From Bacillota bacterium (lineage in GTDB: Bacteria; Bacillota; UBA4882; UBA8346): a DNA stretch of 64,000 bases. The translations under genes were made by a program, and so were the position numbers. The stretch spans positions 1 to 64,000 of the forward strand of contig JAEXDA010000011.1 in assembly GCA_023401925.1 (NCBI GenBank), given 5' to 3'. The notes under the pieces were generated by a model. It saw only the letters and a program-made list of their open reading frames with translations, was not told the origin of the DNA and ran no database searches. This document shows, piece after piece, positions 34,229-43,256 of the stretch (position 1 is the first letter of the stretch; every line of letters starts with the position of its first letter).

Positions 34229-36094
34229 ATGGAAGGAAAACATAATTCCAATTTTAAATGGCAAAAAGGAATGATTGAGTTGATAGAGCCAACCCGCCAA
34301 TATATCCGAAGAAAGCAACATTATCAACATCTTCAGGCTGTCCTGGAAAAAGGATTCCGCAGAATGATCCGATACAAGTTGTGGGTGATTCTGGCCGGAA
34401 TAGCTATGATGGTTATTTTCATATTAAATAAAATGTACTGGTGGAGCGGGGGGGTGTTTATTTCCAGTGTGGCTCTGCTTTTGATCATTGACTGGAAGCA
34501 CCGCCGAATACAAGAAAATCAGAAATGGGCCGCTATTTTAACGGATATGAATGACCAAGCGTTATGGCGCTTTGACAAAAGATGGTCCGCCTTTCCGGAT
34601 ACAGGGGAAGAATTTAAGGACGATGAACATCCCTATTCATCGGATTTGGACATTTTCGGAAAAGCCTCTCTATTCCAATGGACAAATACTGGCCATACTT
34701 TTTTAGGCCGTCGGAGGTTGGCGGCCCTTCTGACTCAGCCGCCGGAAAGTGCCCCCATCATTGCCCGGCGGCAGCAGGCTATCGGTGAACTTTCCAAAAA
34801 TTTGAAATGGAGGCAATGGTTTTCAGCCCACGGTATTGTAATGTCTGGGGTAAATCAAGACCCTTTTGAATTAGTGGAATGGGCTAAGAACCTACTGCCT
34901 TTTTATACGAAAAAAGCGGTAATCCTGGGGGTCCGCTCTTTGAGTTTGGTTACTTTGGGAACTTGGTTGATACTCTTGACTACCCGTAAAATACCGATTT
35001 ATGTTCCTGCCGGATTATTGTTGTTACAATACATATTCCTAAAAATCCATGGTAAGCAACGAAAAAGAATATTGAATACGGTTTTTTATTACCGCAAAAA
35101 TCTGGAGCTTTATCGGGAATTGCTGGCTCATATTGAGAAAAAAAGCTTTACCACCGCTTATTTAAAAAGCATGCAGAAGGGACTGGAGAACCGGCAGGAA
35201 GAAACCGCCGAAATTCAACTGCGGCGGCTGGTAAAAATAGCAGATCAGGTAGCTACCCGGGATCATGCCATGTATGGAATCTTCAATACTTTAACCTTAT
35301 GGGACTATCATTGCCTCATCGCTTTGGAAAATTGGAAACAAAAGTCGGGGAGCCATTTGAGAAACTGGCTGGATACAATCGGCGAAATGGAGGCCCTATC
35401 CAGTTTAGCCACATTGAATTCCGATCATCCGGAATGGGCCGTCCCGGAGATTGTTGAAGATACCCCGGTTTACACTGCAGAAAGCTTGGGACATCCCTTG
35501 CTTCCTGAGGCGGCTCGTAAAGGGAATGATCTGGAAATTCAAAATCAGGTCAAGGTATTATTGATTACGGGTTCTAACATGTCCGGAAAAAGCACTTATC
35601 TACGGACGACCGGCATTAATCTGGTTTTGGCCTATGCCGGAGCTCCGGTTTGCGCCCGGTCTTTAACTTGCTCACGGATGAAGATTTATACCTGTATGCG
35701 GGTTAGCGATAACCTGGAAAAGAATATTTCCACCTTTTATGCTGAAATTCTGCGCATTAAAATGGTTGTGGAGGCCACTGCCGCTCAAAAAAACATTTTC
35801 TTCCTGCTGGATGAAATCTTTAAGGGTACGAACTCTATCGATCGCCATTTGGGGGCGAAAGTGTTGGTCAAGAAATTAATTCGCAATCAAGCCGCCGGTA
35901 TGGTTTCCACCCATGATTTGGAACTGGGTGAGCTTGAAAAGGAATGTAAACAGGTGAAAAATTATCATTTTCAAGAGTTTTTTCGTGACGGAAAACTCGA
36001 TTTTGACTATATGATACGGCCCGGCATATCGGAAACCAGGAATGCCTTGTATCTGATGAAAGCGGCTGGCATCGAAGTCGAAGAACAGAATTAA
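34229..36094 (+). CDS. Membrane-anchored MutS-domain ATPase
   Basis: The 621-residue protein has two transmembrane helices near residues 52-95 (LWVILAGIAMMVIFIL and GGVFISSVALLLIID) and further hydrophobic stretches near 230-270. A central core follows, with a C-terminal MutS ATPase (MutS domain V): Walker A GSNMSGKSTYLRT, Walker B FFLLDEIFKGTNS and the H-loop STHDLEL. The mismatch-recognition domain is absent, so it is not a MutS repair protein. Members of this membrane MutS group are uncharacterised. ATG 34229 is used; ATG 34271 is an alternative. Its stop overlaps the convergent DUF2278 gene by 4 bases. Confidence 0.88.
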   Translation: MEGKHNSNFKWQKGMIELIEPTRQYIRRKQHYQHLQAVLEKGFRRMIRYKLWVILAGIAMMVIFILNKMYWWSGGVFISSVALLLIIDWKHRRIQENQKWAAILTDMNDQALWRFDKRWSAFPDTGEEFKDDEHPYSSDLDIFGKASLFQWTNTGHTFLGRRRLAALLTQPPESAPIIARRQQAIGELSKNLKWRQWFSAHGIVMSGVNQDPFELVEWAKNLLPFYTKKAVILGVRSLSLVTLGTWLILLTTRKIPIYVPAGLLLLQYIFLKIHGKQRKRILNTVFYYRKNLELYRELLAHIEKKSFTTAYLKSMQKGLENRQEETAEIQLRRLVKIADQVATRDHAMYGIFNTLTLWDYHCLIALENWKQKSGSHLRNWLDTIGEMEALSSLATLNSDHPEWAVPEIVEDTPVYTAESLGHPLLPEAARKGNDLEIQNQVKVLLITGSNMSGKSTYLRTTGINLVLAYAGAPVCARSLTCSRMKIYTCMRVSDNLEKNISTFYAEILRIKMVVEATAAQKNIFFLLDEIFKGTNSIDRHLGAKVLVKKLIRNQAAGMVSTHDLELGELEKECKQVKNYHFQEFFRDGKLDFDYMIRPGISETRNALYLMKAAGIEVEEQN

Positions 36095-37095
36095 AAAATA
36101 ATCGTAAAATCTGTTCTTTGGTAGTCCTTTTCCCCATAGTAAACTCCATGGACTTTGCGGCCGTTTCGGTCCAGCAGGGTAATAATCCCGTTTTCCTTCA
36201 TGAATCCATGCCCGTGTGGACTGGATTTCGGGGATAAATGAATGGTTAGCAACTCTCCGGAGCGAATATCGCCGTATAGTATTCGTTTGAAGCCTGAGTT
36301 ATCGGCGAGGACCCAGTCGGTGATGTCGATTTTTTGATTGGTAGGATTGATTAGGGTCACACTCTCGCGGTTTTTAGCCGATGGGTTGACCAATGCGGCA
36401 ACAATCCGAACCGATTCGGCGGGCCCGGAGGCTAAAACGCCATCACCGATCGGCTCGCCGCTGACCTTATCCGTGATAAAGCTCTGGGATTGAAAAGCCA
36501 AAAATATGGCGACCCATTTTTGAGTGGCCGGAAAATGAAAGAATAACCCTCCGTCTTGCCAAGGGCCGTTATCTGCCGCCCATTTTCCCGAATTCCCTTG
36601 ATTCATATGAATATCATGAATTCCCCGGCCCGGCTCAAACCCAAAATAGGAATCTAATTTTTCCTCAGGTCCCCACGCTGCTCCGAAAGCATAAAGTTCC
36701 GCATCGTTCATACTAATTGCCCAGCGGACATACTTGGCGATTTTTTCATTGAGATCATTATCCGGACCGGGTAACTCAGCTGGTAGAATCTGCATTTCGG
36801 CGGGTTCAAAGAGGTTCCCCCGGAGAAAATCCAATGCCGGAAATTGATTGACACCGGCCAGTGGTGTCATGCCGGTGGCTAGCGCGGATATTTTCTGGAT
36901 AATGGGGTGATCGAAGTTTTCCTTACAGTAATACAGTAAATCGGAGGGGGTTGTTTGGGAGTGAATATTGACGGCGATCCGGTAATGAATATTGTCCGGG
37001 TCCAAACCATGAATTTGAAAATGGGGACTTTGTTTTTCCCCTTCCCTTCCCTCTACGATCTTGCATTTTAGAACTGAATAAGATTTTAAAGGCAT
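36091..37095 (-). CDS. DUF2278 (YukJ-like) protein with lamin-tail-like domain
   Basis: The 334-residue protein begins with the DUF2278 signature MPLKSYSVLKCKIVEGREGE and contains GAAWGPEEKLDSYFGF and the GIHDIHMNQGNSG motif. The C-terminal about 90 residues (VTLINPTNQKIDITDWVLAD and on) resemble a lamin-tail/LTD beta fold. No signal peptide is visible. Function is unknown; phage- or toxin-related settings have been seen for the family, but nothing here supports that. Confidence 0.83.
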   Translation of the reverse strand: MPLKSYSVLKCKIVEGREGEKQSPHFQIHGLDPDNIHYRIAVNIHSQTTPSDLLYYCKENFDHPIIQKISALATGMTPLAGVNQFPALDFLRGNLFEPAEMQILPAELPGPDNDLNEKIAKYVRWAISMNDAELYAFGAAWGPEEKLDSYFGFEPGRGIHDIHMNQGNSGKWAADNGPWQDGGLFFHFPATQKWVAIFLAFQSQSFITDKVSGEPIGDGVLASGPAESVRIVAALVNPSAKNRESVTLINPTNQKIDITDWVLADNSGFKRILYGDIRSGELLTIHLSPKSSPHGHGFMKENGIITLLDRNGRKVHGVYYGEKDYQRTDFTIIF

Positions 37096-37266
37096 AGAGG
37101 CCTCCTGTACTTTTATTTTTCAGGTTTCTTTAGTTATTTATATTTTATCTGCAGCAGGGTTATAACCAAAAAGGAAAATGGCAACCTTCGTCGAAACAAA
37201 AGCTCTGGAATGGGTACATCCCAATTTAGCTCAAAGTTCAATTTCAACTGCGACTTAGGAGAGAAG

Positions 37267-37866
37267 ATGCATAATTTATTTATCAACATTTTTATTAAGT
37301 TTTTCTTTCTGCTCACTCCGTTTTTCCTGCTTTCCACTTTTCTTTCGATGACCCGGGCCATGGAAATACCGGAAAAAAAGAAGCTGGCTGTTAAAGTGAC
37401 TTTTTCGGTGATCATCATTTGCATCATTTTATTTCTTACCGGCGATGTCATCTTTTCATTGTTCGGGATTACCCTGAATTCGTTCCGGATCGGCACCGGG
37501 ATATTGCTGATGTTGTCAGCCATTGCTCTCGTTCAGGGAACAGATAAAATTCCGACGAAAGATTCCAATGAGGATATTTCCGTGGTACCGCTGGCAATCC
37601 CGGTTACAGTGGGGCCTGCCACCACCGGAGCCTTATTGGTAATGGGCGTTGAGCTGCAACGTATGTGGGAACGGGTCATTGGAATCAGTGCCCTGTGCCT
37701 GGCAATTATCGGTGTCGGGGTGTTGTTGTATCTTAGTGGTGAAATTGAAAAACTCATTAAAAAGCAGGGATTGACCATTATGTGTAAAATTACCGGCCTG
37801 GTGCTGGCGGCGCTTTCAGCCCAGATGATCATGAGCGGAGTGCTGGGATTTTTGGGGAAGAGCTGA
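37267..37866 (+). CDS. MarC family integral membrane protein
   Basis: The 199-residue protein has six hydrophobic segments and the MarC/UPF0056 pattern (FFLLTPFFLLSTFLSMT, then IPVTVGPATTGALLVMG). Function is unknown; no antibiotic role is established. ATG 37267 follows TTAGGAG; the frame upstream to 37210 is not plausible. A long-loop hairpin with a T-run downstream (37919-37997) may end the transcript. Confidence 0.88.
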   Translation: MHNLFINIFIKFFFLLTPFFLLSTFLSMTRAMEIPEKKKLAVKVTFSVIIICIILFLTGDVIFSLFGITLNSFRIGTGILLMLSAIALVQGTDKIPTKDSNEDISVVPLAIPVTVGPATTGALLVMGVELQRMWERVIGISALCLAIIGVGVLLYLSGEIEKLIKKQGLTIMCKITGLVLAALSAQMIMSGVLGFLGKS

Positions 37867-37918
37867 GCTCATCGCCTATTGCTGATTCTAGCGGATAAAT
37901 AAGAGCTTTTCATCAACA

Positions 37919-37997
37919 ACAATTAGTATTCGATACATGAATTTTCCTCGGCATACCCGGGGGGAGCATGTCGAAGACGTACTAATTGTATTTTTTT
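37919..37997 (+). terminator. Long-loop hairpin with T-run downstream of the marC-type gene
   Basis: ACAATTAGTA (37919-37928) pairs with TACTAATTGT (37980-37989), followed by ATTTTTTT. Inner segments (TTCGA and TCGAA) can pair too. The rest of the 480-base gap to the next gene holds one more hairpin (38243) and no supported gene. Confidence 0.5.
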
Positions 37998-38242
37998 ATT
38001 GTAAATTTATATATTTTCAGGGTTTAAAAATTGAATTTTTTAACAAGCAAATCTTTATGAATATTAGACAAGCAGGGGATAATCGTAACTATCAAGTTAC
38101 AATTTGGCAATATACAGCTTTTTTATTATATCCTTATTTGGTATAATTAGAAGAGTTTATGAAATTTTTTAAAGGTTATACGTTTTTTCCCTTGTTCTGA
38201 TGATAAGATGAATTAAATTAAAAAATATAAGAGTATCAGCCT

Positions 38243-38292
38243 GCCGTGACTTAAAGGAGCACCAGAATTATTAATTCTTCACGGCTTTTTTT
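38243..38292 (+). terminator. Terminator-like structure 5' of the orphan sugar-binding gene
   Basis: GCCGTGA (38243-38249) pairs with TCACGGC (38279-38285), followed by seven Ts. An inner AGAATT/AATTCT hairpin stacks beside it. It lies about 55 bases upstream of the next start, so it could be a leader attenuator instead of a simple end signal. Confidence 0.6.
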
Positions 38293-38347
38293 AATCAATC
38301 AGAGAATTTGATTGACCGAACGGGGGTGAGAAAAGGGAGCAATACGG

Positions 38348-39649
38348 ATGGTTCGATTATTATTGACAAGATTAAAAAGGGGGCATCTTAAGTTGAAAAA
38401 AATTTCTTTACTGATTTTTGTGGTGATCTTGGTTTGTGGGATGAGTGTGATGGCCGCGCCCAAAACCACGACGATCTCATTTTGGTTTCAGAGTCAGAAC
38501 AAATTAATGGACTCCTATTTTGGGGATGCGATCAAAGCTTTTGAAAAAACCCATCCTCAAATCAAAGTGGAGATCACGACCCTACCTCAGGCTCAAGCCG
38601 ACCAGGATTTGAAATTAAATGCCGCTTTGCTCAGCGGAACCTATCCGGATGTTCTTTCCGCCATGCTGACCCAAATTGGGACTCGGGGATCTAAAGGCGA
38701 TTTTTACCCGCTCGATAAGTTAGTGAACAGCTGGAATGAAAAAAGCGATATTTTTGAAAGTGTTTATGATTTAGGAAGATACAAGGGAAAATTACTCGGA
38801 TTGGGTTATTACCCCAATCCCGATGTTTTGGCATACCGAAAGGACTTCTTCAAAGAGGCCGGTCTGGATCCTGAAAAGCCGCCGGCGAACTGGGATGATC
38901 TCGCGGCTTATGCCAAAAAGCTTACGGTGCGTGACGATAAAAACAATGTAGTTCGTGCGGGTCTCGATATCCCGGCCCTCAACAGCAGTGCCTTTGTAAA
39001 GCAGTTCGCCCGTCAAAACGGCGCATTGGTCATTGATAATAAAAAAGGAAAGCCAATGTTGGACGATGCGGCCTTGATCAGTACTTATGAGTACATTATG
39101 AATTTAAAAAATGCGCTGGTAAGTATTCCTTACGACTACGTGAAGAAAGACACCACTCCTTTTATTTATGGGAAAAGCGCCATGTCATTCATTCAGCCGA
39201 GTCAAGCCATGACCATGCTGGCTAATGACCCTTCCTTGAAAGAAAAAATTGGATTCGCCCCGGTGATAACCCAAAAGAAGAAGATCGGTTGGTGCGGCTT
39301 CCGGCTTTTTGCCATCGGCAACGAATCCAAGTATAAGAAAGAAGCCTGGGAATTAATCAAGTTTTTAATGTCCAAGGAACAAATGGAACTCCGGATGAGG
39401 ACACTGAAGATGCCGGTTGTTCGTAAGTCGCTGGAAGACGACTACGCCGCAGCCGATCCCCGGATGAATAAGGCGATCTTGGATTATGTCAAATACGGCC
39501 AGGGCGATGATACAGTTCCCTGGAATACCATGGCCACTAAATTTATTCACCTGTCCTATGAAGAAGCATATAGCGGTAAAAAAGCACCCGCCCAAGCCCT
39601 CAAGGATGCCCAGGTTGCTTTGGTAAAAGAGCTTAAGAATTCAAGATAA
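38348..39649 (+). CDS. Extracellular solute-binding protein, sugar ABC type, orphan
   Basis: The 433-residue product has a signal peptide ending SVMAA with no lipobox, then the family 1 binding fold (TTTISFWFQSQNKLMDSYFG, TYPDVLSAMLTQIGTRG, YFKEAGLDPEKPPANWDDLA type segments). ATG 38348 follows AGGGAG; TTG 38393 (after AAAGGGGG) would remove a long basic lead. No permease genes follow. The next gene is a chemoreceptor, so it may be the periplasmic ligand carrier for chemotaxis to a sugar. Confidence 0.85.
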   Translation: MVRLLLTRLKRGHLKLKKISLLIFVVILVCGMSVMAAPKTTTISFWFQSQNKLMDSYFGDAIKAFEKTHPQIKVEITTLPQAQADQDLKLNAALLSGTYPDVLSAMLTQIGTRGSKGDFYPLDKLVNSWNEKSDIFESVYDLGRYKGKLLGLGYYPNPDVLAYRKDFFKEAGLDPEKPPANWDDLAAYAKKLTVRDDKNNVVRAGLDIPALNSSAFVKQFARQNGALVIDNKKGKPMLDDAALISTYEYIMNLKNALVSIPYDYVKKDTTPFIYGKSAMSFIQPSQAMTMLANDPSLKEKIGFAPVITQKKKIGWCGFRLFAIGNESKYKKEAWELIKFLMSKEQMELRMRTLKMPVVRKSLEDDYAAADPRMNKAILDYVKYGQGDDTVPWNTMATKFIHLSYEEAYSGKKAPAQALKDAQVALVKELKNSR

Positions 39650-39662
39650 TGACCTGATAGGT

Positions 39663-39702
39663 GGGCTGTCTGAAAGCTTCGATTACTTTTGGACAGCCCC
39701 TT
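39663..39702 (+). terminator. Terminator built from MITE-like ends
   Basis: GGGCTGTC (39663-39670) and GGACAGCCC (39691-39699) pair, followed by CTTT. The arms are the same sequence as the ends of the dispersed 120-bp repeat, with its interior missing. It ends the binding-protein gene. Confidence 0.7.
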
Positions 39703-39850
39703 TAAAATGATAGTATTTTCAATCTCCTTATTAAACTTTATTTACGACAAACGAGGGCTAGATCTTGATATTGGTTGAGGCTAAGCAAGGGGAATATAAA
39801 CTCATAAAATAGTTGACGTCACTATGGGATGGAATTAAAGAGGTGGTTGA

Positions 39851-41962
39851 ATGAAAACTTATGATGTTTTTAAGAAAAATCTTACTGCATTTGTTAAACA
39901 GGAAAGTTATTCTTTCTTAAATCACATATCTATCAGGAATCGGCTGATTTTAATCTTATTGGCGGTGTCCATTATTCCTTTGGCCTTTATGGGGTTGATT
40001 TCGTACCATATTTCCAAAGCCGCGATTGCTGATAAGATCGCCCAGTACTCGTTACGGGAACTCACCCAGGTTAGGAACAATTTGGATTTGAAGTTGAATA
40101 AATACGAAGACTTCTCTGTGCAAATGATATCCAATCCTGAAATAAACCAGTTGCTGGCTGAATGTGTCAATGATTCCGGCCTGAATTTTTTAGATATTAA
40201 TCAGCGATACAAGAAAATCTTTGATAATTCCGCTGTAACTTTGGATACCGACTCCGCCATTCTTTTTAATTCGCTCAGTAATGAACGGCAATACGCCACT
40301 GGGATTAACGCTATTTCCGCCGAGGAATTTGGCAAAACCGCCGATTTCAAAAGAGCGCTCGCCTTGAAAGGAAAAATCCATTGGTTTTACCTCAAAGGCT
40401 GGATAGGTCTTAGCCGATTGGTGGGAGACATTAAGAGTCTTCAACCTATCGGAGTGGTGACCGTGCTTGTTCGTCCCGACAAATTGGATCAAGTGATTAA
40501 TTTTACATTGTACAAAGAATCGTCCGAACAGTCGGAAAAATCCATTTTGAAGCATCCTTATTCGATGATTATTACCAAGAATGGTATGGTACTGGCGACT
40601 CCGTTTCGGGATGATTTGGGCAAAAACATCGGTACTTTGGTTGGCGACCCCAACATTATGAAAAAAATGGTCGACTTGGAGGAAGACTTCGGAAAATTCC
40701 CGGAAAAGGTTAAAAACGAAAATGTATTGATGACGGTCAATCCAATTCAGGGGAAAGATTGGTATTTGCTGGGTATCGCTCCGAATTCTTATTTATACGC
40801 CGAGTCCACTATGGTCGGCTTGTGGGCGTTGGCGCTGGGAATCATTATCAGTGTAATCGTGGTGATTATTTCGATCATAACGGCATTAGGAATCTCCCGT
40901 CCGTTACAGCAGGTCATGAAGGCGATGAAACAGGCGGAAAACGGAGATTTAGCGCTGGAAGTCAATCTGGAAAGCCAAGACGAATTGGGACAGCTTGGTC
41001 AGAGTTTTAACCGGATGATGGGCCAAATCAGGGTATTGATCAGGGACACACAAAATCTCGTAAGCGAGGTGCTCGGGCGTAGCCGGGTTTTAGAGGAAAG
41101 TTCCAACCAATCGGCCCGAACAGCTGAAACGGTGGCTATGGCAATGATGGAGATTGGCCATGGCACTATGGAACAAACCCAAGAAACTGAAAAAACCAGT
41201 CAAAAAATGGTTGAACTGGCGAATCGAATTGAAGCCGTTGTTTCTCAATCCCTGGAGATGAAACAGATTATCGAATCGGTGCGCGAGATGGGTCGGCAAT
41301 CGAAAGAAATGGTTCAGCGGTTGACTCAAAAGGCGAATGAAACGGATGAAATCACCAACCAAGTGGTGAAAGATGTCCAAAATTTAAGTTCCAGCGCAGA
41401 AGAGATTAAGAATCTGACCGAAGCGATCACCGGGATCGCCGAACAAACCAATTTATTAGCGCTAAATGCGGCCATTGAAGCAGCCAGAGCCGGGGAACAC
41501 GGCGCGGGGTTTGCGGTAGTCGCGGAAGAGATCAATAAATTAGCGGCGCAGTCCCATGAAACCGCCCGGATAATCGATAACATCCTGAAAGAAATTCAAA
41601 CCAAAAGCAGTGCTTCAGCCCAAACAGGTTTTGAGGCCCACCAGATAGTGGTGGAACAACTGGCTACTGTGGAGGAGGCCCAAAAATCATTCGATCAAAT
41701 CATTAATGCCATGAACAATTTCGTATCCAAGCTTTCCAATGTCAATGAGAATATTCAAGAGATTAATGCGGTAAAGGAAGAAACCACCAATTTTATCACC
41801 AGTATCAGCGCTATTTCGGAAGAAACCGCCGCTTCTTCACAGGAGGTTTCTGCCTCCGCTGAGGAACAAACGGCTATTGCCGGGCAAGTGAGTTCTCTGG
41901 CCGGAGAGCTGTTAAAAATAGCGGATGAACTTTCCGGCAGTGTGGGGAAATTTAAAATATAA
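39851..41962 (+). CDS. Methyl-accepting chemotaxis protein, double-Cache type
   Basis: The 703-residue receptor has TM1 at about residues 31-53, an extracytoplasmic sensor of about 270 residues of dCache type ([20 protein letters not shown], then [15 protein letters not shown]), and TM2 at about 322-350. A HAMP domain ([20 protein letters not shown]) and a long coiled-coil signalling domain follow. Its tip reads [20 protein letters not shown], the hallmark that binds CheA/CheW. It is the only receptor in the window and a likely substrate for CheR and CheB at 11-15 kb. It lies 200 bases after an orphan sugar-binding protein. Confidence 0.94.
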   Translation: MKTYDVFKKNLTAFVKQESYSFLNHISIRNRLILILLAVSIIPLAFMGLISYHISKAAIADKIAQYSLRELTQVRNNLDLKLNKYEDFSVQMISNPEINQLLAECVNDSGLNFLDINQRYKKIFDNSAVTLDTDSAILFNSLSNERQYATGINAISAEEFGKTADFKRALALKGKIHWFYLKGWIGLSRLVGDIKSLQPIGVVTVLVRPDKLDQVINFTLYKESSEQSEKSILKHPYSMIITKNGMVLATPFRDDLGKNIGTLVGDPNIMKKMVDLEEDFGKFPEKVKNENVLMTVNPIQGKDWYLLGIAPNSYLYAESTMVGLWALALGIIISVIVVIISIITALGISRPLQQVMKAMKQAENGDLALEVNLESQDELGQLGQSFNRMMGQIRVLIRDTQNLVSEVLGRSRVLEESSNQSARTAETVAMAMMEIGHGTMEQTQETEKTSQKMVELANRIEAVVSQSLEMKQIIESVREMGRQSKEMVQRLTQKANETDEITNQVVKDVQNLSSSAEEIKNLTEAITGIAEQTNLLALNAAIEAARAGEHGAGFAVVAEEINKLAAQSHETARIIDNILKEIQTKSSASAQTGFEAHQIVVEQLATVEEAQKSFDQIINAMNNFVSKLSNVNENIQEINAVKEETTNFITSISAISEETAASSQEVSASAEEQTAIAGQVSSLAGELLKIADELSGSVGKFKI

Positions 41963-42060
41963 GCGATATGTATTTGCGAAGAGCGCAAATCAAAACCTAA
42001 TTGCCGAAGATGCCTTTCATTTTTACCGGCTGGAACCTTTCTCCGCTATTAGTGAATTTA

Positions 42061-42166
42061 GGGACTGCGCACACATGCCAGAACACAATATATTGAAATA
42101 AACTATTTGAAGAATTAATATATGGTGTTTCTTACTATTTTAAATTGCTTTTTGGATACATTTTAG
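42061..42166. mobile_element. Degenerate MITE-like repeat, copy B
   Basis: GGGACTGC at the left, internal ACACAATATATTGAA, then GTGTTTCTTACTATTTTAAA and TTGCTTTTTGGATACA at the right match copies A and C in order but with many changes. An old copy in the gap after the chemoreceptor gene. Confidence 0.5.
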
Positions 42167-42212
42167 ATTAAAACGATTACCGGTGCAATTATAGTCAAGC
42201 TTTTTGGTTGAT

Positions 42213-43055
42213 TCAATGCTCCATGAGACATTGCAACTCCGGCAACAACTGCGCGCAGTTTAAACCTAAAATCCGTTCTTTATCCCTGTTGGAAAGCCAG
42301 TCGATCCTATCCAATACTTCGAAATCTTGTCTGGGTGAGCGCAAAGGGAAATCGCTGCCGAAAAGGATTTTGTCCGTACCGTGTTTGGCGAATATTTTAC
42401 GGGCAAGTCCCTGATCCATATAACTGAGGGCGCTTGAAGTGTCCAGGTAAACATCGCGGCCGGCCAGGAGGTCGTAGGCTTCATCCCAAAAACAGTATCC
42501 GCCCAGGTGGGCTGCAATAATCTTTATTCCAGGGAAATCGTCCAGAATGGCGGCGATTTTTTTCGGTGTGCTCATATTGTTGGGACTAACCACCGGATCG
42601 CCTACATGAATCATTAATATAAAATCATTTTTAACTTCTTCCAAAAAAGGCTTTAACTTCGGATTGGCGAGGTCGATACCCTGAAACTCCGGATGAAGCT
42701 TAATTCCTTTGACACCGGCTGAACGCAACCGCTTGATTTCGGAAAGCCATCCAGGATCGTCAACGTGGTAGGTCCCGAAGTGTGCTATTTTAAGTTTTGG
42801 TAGCGCTTTTTCTTTTTCTTGATGGTATTGATTGACCATCGATAATACCCAGTCATTGGCCGGTTTTACCTGTTCCGGTTTGGTGGCGGCAACCAATAGA
42901 ACCAGTCCATCCAATCCTGCTTCATCCGCCGCAGCCAAGACATCGTCCAAACGGCCTCCAAAGGGAGTGGGCATTTGATAATAGTTAATCAATTGATTGA
43001 CGGCTTTATGGGCAATTTTATCCGCAAAAGCATGCATATGGCAATCTATAAACAA
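42213..43055 (-). CDS. Amidohydrolase family protein (COG2159-like TIM barrel)
   Basis: The 280-residue cytosolic protein is a metal-dependent hydrolase or decarboxylase. Near the N-terminus is the HxH-type motif DCHMHAF, and further on VKGIKLHPEFQGID, LMIHVGDPVV, IIAAHLGGYCFWDEA and the late LFGSDFPLRSP Asp motif are present. The set fits the amidohydrolase_2 group (decarboxylases and lactonases). TTG 43055 is chosen because GAGGTG lies 6 bases upstream and the product then begins FIDCHMH. The frame is open to 43100. The substrate is unknown and the gene stands alone. Confidence 0.82.
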   Translation of the reverse strand: MFIDCHMHAFADKIAHKAVNQLINYYQMPTPFGGRLDDVLAAADEAGLDGLVLLVAATKPEQVKPANDWVLSMVNQYHQEKEKALPKLKIAHFGTYHVDDPGWLSEIKRLRSAGVKGIKLHPEFQGIDLANPKLKPFLEEVKNDFILMIHVGDPVVSPNNMSTPKKIAAILDDFPGIKIIAAHLGGYCFWDEAYDLLAGRDVYLDTSSALSYMDQGLARKIFAKHGTDKILFGSDFPLRSPRQDFEVLDRIDWLSNRDKERILGLNCAQLLPELQCLMEH

Positions 43056-43256
43056 GAAAAGCACCTCGATTCCGCTTTGACTTCGACAATTTGGAGGCAA
43101 ACCCTGTTATCGGGAATTTAATATTAGGTAAAAACTCTTTATATGCCACAGGACATAGAGTAAAAATTTTTTCCTCTGTGAACTCTGTGCCTTATTTTTC
43201 TTTTTAGAACGACAGACTGGACTCTACGAAGTTGAAATGAAATTACGGCAGGATTT

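Noticed and set aside
37937..38146. 69-codon + strand ORF
   Set aside because: It starts inside the loop of a terminator-like hairpin, has no ribosome site and an unlikely composition.
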